From Canna indica (lineage: Eukaryota; Streptophyta; Magnoliopsida; Zingiberales; Cannaceae), in the NCBI GenBank assembly GCA_034359265.1, contig CP136890.1:78641501-78705500 (forward strand): a stretch of DNA of 64,000 bases, in the 5' to 3' direction. This document shows, piece by piece, positions 58,543-64,000 of the stretch (positions are counted from its first letter, which is position 1; each line of letters begins with the position of its first letter). A model generated the notes under the pieces. The model searched no databases. It saw only the letters and a list, made by a program, of their open reading frames with translations, and was not told the origin of the DNA. A program made the position numbers and the translations under genes.

Positions 58543-59095
58543 ATCTTTCCCTTTTTGATGGTGACAAATATAACATTAGAATTTAAGAAAATATAAGCAT
58601 TTGTGAGTTTGAGTTAAGGCATTCAACTTTCTAAGTTAACATTTTCATTCCATTACTAATTATAACTCAACCTATGCTCCCCCTATCAATGTGCATATTA
58701 ACTTTTCTATAACTTAACTTATGCTCCCCTTACCATTGTGCATGTTCTTCTTAACTCCCCCTAACTATATTTCTCCCCCTTAACTATAAAACTCACACTA
58801 CCTATATGTATCGTGAAAACCAAGTGTGACCTTTCTTTTTCTCCCCCTTTTGACATCAATCAAAAAGGTTAAGAATCAAGGTACAATTAATGAGATCTCA
58901 TTATAAAACTAAAAAACCGAGAAAGCTACAAAAACCAAGTATCATCTACCACTATAGTCCTTCCCATCAATGTGAGCCTATAGAAGGCAAACATCAATAG
59001 GTCGTAAAGCCCCACTACATAGCAATACATAAGTGTGATGACACTTTTATAGAATGCAAGTTTTGAAATCATGTAAATTTTGAAGAAAATTTTCT
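58543..59095 (-). other. copia 3' untranslated interior with polypurine tract
   Basis: On the minus strand AAAAAGGGAAAGAT lies directly before the TGTTGG start of the 3' LTR, a fitting polypurine tract. The rest has CTCCCCCT/AACTTATGCTCCCC repeats (58670-58780) and no frame. Confidence 0.7.
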
Positions 59096-60070
59096 TTAAT
59101 CACAAGGTAAAGCACAAATTCCTAGTTGCATCCTTAAGGTTGTGAAACTTTCTTCAACTAAGGGCTTTGTAAATATATCGACAAGTTGTTTATCGGTGGA
59201 TACAAATTCTACCGATATATTCCCCTTAGCTACATTATCCCTAAGAAAGTGATGTCTCAAATCAATATGCTTGGTTCTAGAGTGTAAGATAGGATTTTTG
59301 GTTAAATTAATTGCACTAGTATTATCACAATATATAGGTATGCAAGAATACCTAAGTCCATAGTCTAAAAGAGTTTGTTTCATCCAAAGGACTTGCGCAC
59401 AACAACTAGCCGCGGCGATGTATTCCGCTTCGGTAGTTGAAAGCGCAACCGAGTTTTGTTTCTTTGAGAACCAAGAAACAAGACTCGCTCATAAGAATTG
59501 ACAACACCCACTATTGCTTTTTCTATCTACCTTACATCCGACAAAATCAGCGTCTGAAAAACTGATTAAATCAAATGATGCATGACATGGATACCATAAT
59601 CCTAAGTCAACCGTGCCATTTAAATATCTCAATATGTGTTTTACTGTACTTAAATGAGACATCTTAGGGCAAGATTGAAACCTAACACATAAACACACAC
59701 TAAACATGATATCAGGTCTACTTGCGGTTAAATAAAGGAGACTACCGATCATACATCGATATCGTTTTTCGTCCACTTTAATGCCCTCTTCATCTTTGTC
59801 AAGCTTGATTGATGTGCTCATAGGTGTAGAAGCTATCTTGGCTTCATTCATTCCAAATCTTTTGATGAGCTCCTTTGTGTACTTAGCTTGATTGATGAAG
59901 ATCCCTTTGTTGGTTTGCTTGATTTGGAGACCAAGCATGAAGGAGAGCTCTCCCATCATGCTCATCTCAAATTCATCCTGCATACACTTAACAAACCACT
60001 TACAAAGCATTTCACTAGTGTCACCAAAAACTATATCATCAACATATATTTGAACTAATAATATGTCATT
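59096..60070 (-). pseudogene. copia reverse transcriptase C-part and RNase H, broken
   Basis: From right to left: QIYVDDIVFGDTS (catalytic box, about 60050-60010), FEMSMMGELSFMLGLQIKQ, a YLTASRPDIMFSVCLCVRFQ-like connection segment and SDADFVGCKVDRKSNSGCCQFL (RNase H start) in frame 60010-59489. After a break follow an AEYIAAAS-like block around 59420 and YCDNTSAINLTKN, SRTKHIDLRHHFLRD and VDIFTKPL in frame 59383-59096. The catalytic residues visible are intact, but frames are interrupted. Confidence 0.9.
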
Positions 60071-60560
60071 TTTATTGTGCTTAATGAAAAATGAGACATC
60101 CGTTTTTCCTATGTCAAAACCTTGTTCGATTAAGAAAATAGAGAGTCTTTGATACCAAGCCCTAGGGGCTTGTTTTAAACCATATAAAGCATTTTTAAGT
60201 TTGAAAAGTAATTTGGAAACTCAAAGCTTTCAAAATCGGGGGGTTGTTCAACATAAACTTCTTCATTTATAAAACCATTTTAAAAAGCACTTTTCACATC
60301 TATTTGAAAAAGTTTAAAACCTTTAAAGCTAGTAAATGCTAAAAGCATCCTAATTGCTTCTAATCTAGCTACGGGAGCATATGTTTCATTATAGTCTATT
60401 CCTTCTTGTTGGTTGTACCCTTGTGCCACTAGCCTAGCTTTATTTCTAATGACTAGTCCCTTTTCATCTAGCTTATTCATAAATACCCACTTGGTTCCAA
60501 TTATGGTTTGATCACTAGGTCTAGGCACTAAGTCTCATACATCATTTCTATCAAATTGGT
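60071..60560 (-). pseudogene. copia reverse transcriptase N-part, with stops
   Basis: The frame 60528-60280 shows GTKWVFMNKLDEKGLVIRNKARLVAQGYNQ, YNETYAPVARLEAIRMLLAF and FQIDVKSAF, the start of the copia reverse transcriptase with its first catalytic Asp. A stop follows at once where the family continues NGFINEEVYVEQPPG. That text resumes only after the stop, with further breaks to the YVDD region. Confidence 0.9.
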
Positions 60561-60822
60561 TGAGTTCTTCTTGCATGGATAATACCCAAAATTCATCTTC
60601 TATAGCTTCCTTAACATTCTTAGGCTCTACTTGAGAAACAAAAGCTACATATTGGCATAAATTTTTAAGCTTAGAACGTGTTACTACTCCCGTTTAAGGC
60701 TCTCCAATGACTTGATCTATTGGATGATCTCTTACCAATCGGTATTCTTTAGAGAGAGGTGGTAGAGCTTCTTCTTCATCATCTTCAACTTGAGGTTGAC
60801 TTGAGGATGAAGGTTCTTCATG

Positions 60823-61320
60823 TTAGGTCTCCTCATTATCTTCATTCTCCACTTCCTTATCATGAAGTGTTAGATCCTCAAGATCCTCACCTACATTCAC
60901 AATCTTGACATTTCTTGAAGAATCATTAGTTTCATTGAAAGTAATATACATGGTTTCTTCAACTATCATAGTTCTACGGTTATAAACTCTATAACCTTTA
61001 GAACTAGTGGAGTAACCTAGGAAAATTCCTTCATTGGATTTAGAGTCGAATTTTCCTAAGTTCTTCTTAGTATTCAAAATAAAATATTTACATCCAAAAT
61101 CATGAAAATATCCCACATTTGGGATTTTACCATTCTAAAGCTCAAAAGGTATTTTCTTGATTTTAGGTCTTAATACAACACGATTAAGAACACAACAAGA
61201 AGTATTTATGACTTTGACCAAAAAATATTTAGGCAAATTATTTTCACATAACATGGTCCTAACCATTTCTTGTAAGGTTCTATTCTTTCTCTCAACCATC
61301 CCATTTTGTTGAGGAGTCAC
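60823..61320 (-). pseudogene. copia integrase C-part and linker, broken
   Basis: The frame 61320-61135 has TPQQNGMVERKNRTLQEM, carrying the catalytic Glu of integrase, then VLNRVVLRP. The frame 61116-60823 has GYFHDFGCKYFILNTKKNLGKFDSKSNEGIFLGYS and YRVYNRRTMIVEETMYITF, the integrase C-terminal part, then an acidic linker (DLEDLTLHDKEVENEDNEE). Stops separate the two. Confidence 0.88.
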
Positions 61321-61338
61321 AGGGGAAGAAAAGGTATG

Positions 61339-62214
61339 TTAAATACCTAAATCATCACAAAACTCAGAAATTTTTTCATTTTTAAACTCCCCTCCATTGT
61401 CACTCCTAATTTTCAAAATAGAAACTCCCTTTTTATTTGAAACCTTTTTTGCAATTTTTTTGAAAAACTCAAATATTTCATTTTTCTTAGCCAAAAAGAA
61501 AGCCCATGTAAATCTAGAAAAATCATCAACCAAAACATAGCAATAAAGCTTTCCACCTAGACTAGCTACATCACATGGACTAAAGAGATCCATGTGTACA
61601 AGCTCAAGAATTCTAGATGTACTAACTTGATTAATACTATGGAAAGAAGATTTTACTTGCTTACCTAGTTGACATGCATCACAAAGTTTATCTTTTTCAA
61701 ACTTTATCTTTGGTAAGCCTTTTACTAAGTCTTTCCTAGATATATCTTGGATGAGGCTCATGTTAGCATGTCCTAGCCTTCTATGCCACAACCAAGAGTC
61801 ATTTTCCATGGCAACTAAACATCTAACATGGGGATTGGGCAAGACATTTAATTCTATGGTGTATACATTTTCTTGCCTATTTCCTATGAACATGATATCA
61901 TTTGAGGGTGAGCTTCTAATAATGCATTTAGATGCTTCAAAGATTATTATGTACCCATTATCACATAGTTGAGATATGCTAATCAAGTTGTGCTTTAAAC
62001 CATCAACTAATAAAACATCCTTGATACATGGGTAAGGGAGTATACCTATGTCACCAATGCTAACAATCTTACCTTTGGCATTGTCTCCAAATATGACATG
62101 TCCACCATCTTTGCTTGATAGGATTGCGAACAAGTTGATATCTCCCATCATGTGCTTCGAGCAACTGCTATCCAAGATCCAAGTACTTCTACTTGGTTGA
62201 GGATGCGTCTCCAT
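61339..62214 (-). pseudogene. copia protease and integrase N-part
   Basis: A 291-codon frame. STWILDSSCSKHMMGD near its start is the protease active-site block, but the usual D-S-G reads D-S-S. It continues with SWLWHRRLGHANM and CDACQLGK, the zinc-binding HHCC of integrase, then LVHMDLFSP and VLVDDFSRFTWAFFL, with the first catalytic Asp, and LKIRSDNGGEF, with the second. It overlaps the gag frame by 26 bp in another frame. It ends at a stop just before the TPQQNG block. Confidence 0.92.
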
Positions 62215-63820
62215 CTACAAAAGGAGAAGAAACTTTCTTAGGTACCCAAATTTTCTTGGGTCCTTGGGTGTTAGTTAATTTTGGAACCCATGTGAATCTT
62301 GCATGTGGGTTCGTTCTCAATGCACAATCTTTCGCCATATGACCAAAAATACCACATGAAAAGCAATTTCCATAAAATTTTCTATTTGTGTGTGTGTGAG
62401 CATGTGAGTGTGATAATTTCTTTTTATTTACAATCTTTGGCATGACATTTTGAATGGTTGTCATCTTTTCATTAAGCATGCAAAGTTTCCTTTTTAATGT
62501 AAGCATGCTATCATTTAAATGCTCTACTTGATCACATAAATACTTGTTTTCTTTTTCTAGTTTTTCATTGTCGATCTCTAGGTCATTCCTAGTCTTTTCT
62601 AGAGTGCCATTTTCCTCCTTAAGATTCTCTATTTCTTTCCTAAGGTTATTGCATGAAAGTAATAAATTATCATTTTTAATTTCTAAGGATTTATTGTCCT
62701 TTTTGAGATCCCTAAATTTTCTTCTAATTGCAATGAATTCCTCATGCATTTGCTCAAATTCATTTTGTAATTCTTCTTGAGTAAAAGAAACTTCACCAAC
62801 AGTAAATTTTACCTCATCCTCCTTTGCCATCAGGCAAAGGTTTGCTTTTTCACTTCTTGCCTCTTCTTCACTTGATGAGGCTTCGCTTTCGTCCCATGTA
62901 GCCATCATTGTCTTCTTCTTCTTTTTGTACTTTTCTTTCTTGTGAGGGTTGGAGGTAGCGGCCATCTTCAGAAGCGGGCAATCTTTCCTTAGATGCCCCG
63001 TCTTGTTGCAATTATAGCACGTGTAGCCACTTATTCCTTTTCTCATGCCTCCCTTCATGAAGCTCATGAACCTTCTTGCAAGCATCGCCACTTCTTCAAG
63101 GTCATCCATCTCTTCCTCGGATGACGATGTCTCTTCGGCTCGATGGGATGCTTTTAAGGCAATGGTCTTGCCTTCCGGAGCCTCTTCTTCTTGATATTGT
63201 TTCATGTGGGTCTCATGTGTCATGAGAGACCCAATGAGCTCGGTGATCTTCAATTGACTCAACTCCTTGGCTTCCATGATGGCGGTTACTTTGGGCTCCC
63301 AAGATTTTGGAAGGGATCGGAGGAGTTTCCTTATCTTCTCCTCTTCCTTTATTTCCCTGCCAAGGTTAGCTAAACCATTCGTAATATTTTGAAACTTAGC
63401 ATACATGGTATCAATAGACTCATGTGAAAGCATTTTAAACATTTCATAGTCATGCATGAGTAAATTGATTTTAGATTCCTTTACTTGGGAAGTCCCTTCA
63501 TGGGTGGTCTCTAGGACCTTCCATATTTCATATGCGGACTTGCATGTGGAGATCCTATTAAATTCATTAATTGATAGACCGCAATATAGAGCATTGACGG
63601 CCTTGGCATTAGCATTAAAAAGCCTAATTTTCTCTTGGTCCCATTGGTTCATATCCTTAGTGGGTTGTTTATACTCCACTAAGATCATTCTCCATACACC
63701 CATGTCTAATGATTGAAGGAAGCCATTCATGCGGATCTTCCAATAAGTATAGTTGCTTCCATCAAATAAAGGTGGAGTATGGGTAGAGGACCCTTGAGCT
63801 AATTGAATTTCATTAGACAT
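62189..63820 (-). CDS. copia gag polyprotein, uninterrupted frame
   Basis: 543 residues from the ATG at 63820. The N-terminal part (about 15-210) is a DUF4219/UBN2-type gag capsid region: PPLFDGSNYTYWKIRMNGFL, then AYEIWKVLETTHEGT and LPKSWEPKVTAI. A Glu/Ser-rich stretch (228-245) precedes the first CCHC knuckle (Cys268-Cys281, CYNCNKTGHLRKDC). A long charged coiled coil (about 345-450) and a second knuckle (Cys486-Cys499, CFSCGIFGHMAKDC) follow. Gag packages the element's RNA into cytoplasmic particles. This is the only retrotransposon frame here that is fully open. The pol frame that follows is out of phase and broken, so particle assembly might be possible but not self-driven copying. It starts 44 bp from the primer site. 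Confidence 0.9.
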   Translation of the reverse strand: MSNEIQLAQGSSTHTPPLFDGSNYTYWKIRMNGFLQSLDMGVWRMILVEYKQPTKDMNQWDQEKIRLFNANAKAVNALYCGLSINEFNRISTCKSAYEIWKVLETTHEGTSQVKESKINLLMHDYEMFKMLSHESIDTMYAKFQNITNGLANLGREIKEEEKIRKLLRSLPKSWEPKVTAIMEAKELSQLKITELIGSLMTHETHMKQYQEEEAPEGKTIALKASHRAEETSSSEEEMDDLEEVAMLARRFMSFMKGGMRKGISGYTCYNCNKTGHLRKDCPLLKMAATSNPHKKEKYKKKKKTMMATWDESEASSSEEEARSEKANLCLMAKEDEVKFTVGEVSFTQEELQNEFEQMHEEFIAIRRKFRDLKKDNKSLEIKNDNLLLSCNNLRKEIENLKEENGTLEKTRNDLEIDNEKLEKENKYLCDQVEHLNDSMLTLKRKLCMLNEKMTTIQNVMPKIVNKKKLSHSHAHTHTNRKFYGNCFSCGIFGHMAKDCALRTNPHARFTWVPKLTNTQGPKKIWVPKKVSSPFVDGDASSTK

Positions 63821-63863
63821 GATTGTTTGTAGGGAAGATGGTTAGATCTTAGCCTACTACCTT

Positions 63864-63875
63864 GCTCTGATACCA
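63864..63875 (-). other. primer binding site (initiator tRNA-Met) of the copia element
   Basis: On the minus strand TGGTATCAGAGC, complementary to initiator tRNA-Met, lies two bases from the end of the 5' LTR. Confidence 0.95.
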
Positions 63876-63877
63876 AT

Positions 63878-64000
63878 TGTTGGGTGGACCTTGACACTAG
63901 AAGGGGGGTTGAATAGTGTCAATCCTCTTTTTAAATTTCTTTTAATTTAATTTTGTCTTAGCTTAATAGAATTGTTCTTTAATGAATGATATGATCACAA
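63878..64000 (-). repeat. 5' LTR of the copia element, cut by the window end
   Basis: Starts TGTTGGGTGG on the plus strand and matches the 3' LTR from its GAATAGTGTCAAT stretch onward with few differences. The remainder lies outside the window. Confidence 0.93.

Larger units (their letters stand above)
57127..64000 (-). mobile_element. Ty1/copia element (probable SIRE/Maximus type), cut by the window end
   Basis: Read on the minus strand, with 3' LTR 57127-58542, interior 58543-63877 and 5' LTR from 63878 to beyond 64000. The interior runs gag, protease, integrase, reverse transcriptase, RNase H from right to left. The long gag with coiled coil and two zinc knuckles suggests the SIRE/Maximus lineage. 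No envelope-like frame lies between RNase H and the 3' LTR. The element broke the gypsy pol at 57126; the left flanking bases are GACAC, and the right duplication is outside the window. Frame breaks and a changed protease motif make it inactive. Confidence 0.93.

Noticed and set aside
1..64000. CRISPR arrays, prokaryotic operons, phage or toxin-antitoxin systems
   Set aside because: None of the repeats has spacer structure, and the gene architecture, introns and transposons are those of a plant nuclear genome.

Overview
This is a window of nuclear DNA from a flowering plant. The evidence is large AT-rich introns with GT/AG borders, plant-type LTR retrotransposons primed from initiator tRNA-Met, dense hAT, Tourist/Harbinger and Mutator-like elements, Au-SINE tails, and two genes with clear plant orthologues. 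I cannot name the species and am not sure whether it is a monocot or a dicot. Nothing bacterial, phage-like or CRISPR-like is present.

Host genes. (1) 18921-28494 (+): a nine-exon gene for a 563-residue ZCCHC8-type protein with a CCHC zinc knuckle and a PSP domain, the scaffold of the nuclear exosome targeting (NEXT) complex. (2) 33647-48846 (+): a fourteen-exon gene for a 527-residue SUMO protease of the plant ULP1C/ULP1D (OTS) class, with its His-Asp-Gln-Cys catalytic residues intact. (3) 49723-50034 (-): a small single-exon gene for a protein with one membrane segment, convergent with gene 2. Exon phases of both large genes close perfectly, so both look functional although their introns are full of transposons.

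Left flank (1-17800). A repeat-rich GC stretch (1-745) is followed by AT-rich DNA with tandem and inverted repeats, and a hAT element with a verified 8-bp target duplication (4670-5883). Next is a complete but dead Ty1/copia element on the minus strand (6495-14440). It has 456/452-bp LTRs, a primer site and a TATAC target duplication. It split an older RNase H (LINE-type) coding fragment, and was itself invaded by a Tourist-like element (9791-11006), which in turn was invaded by a hAT MITE (9960-10525). Another hAT MITE lies at 16061-16550.

Introns and intergenic space. The ZCCHC8 introns hold two Au-SINE remnants, a 293-bp near-perfect hairpin element, a hAT-like MITE carrying a tRNA-like SINE module, and a 1.1-kb GC-rich solo-LTR-like insert. 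Between genes 1 and 2 are a hAT MITE (29511-30124) and a Harbinger-like element (30376-32609) that contains a Mutator-like element with GGA/TCC arrays and unidentified GC-rich inserts. The SUMO protease introns hold at least six DNA-transposon insertions, three of them hAT elements with perfect 8-bp duplications.

Right flank (50366-64000). A hAT MITE (50366-52211) is invaded by a Mutator-like element (50564-51864, 9-bp duplication). Then comes a decayed Ty3/gypsy element (about 53754-57126), broken by a Ty1/copia element of probable SIRE/Maximus type on the minus strand (57127 to beyond the window end). Its LTR carries a dense array of degenerate TCGGTCGACCGA palindromes. The host genes show no operon-like cooperation. 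The main story of the window is two conserved nuclear regulators (RNA decay targeting, SUMO removal) embedded in several layers of nested transposons whose order of arrival can be read from target-site duplications.
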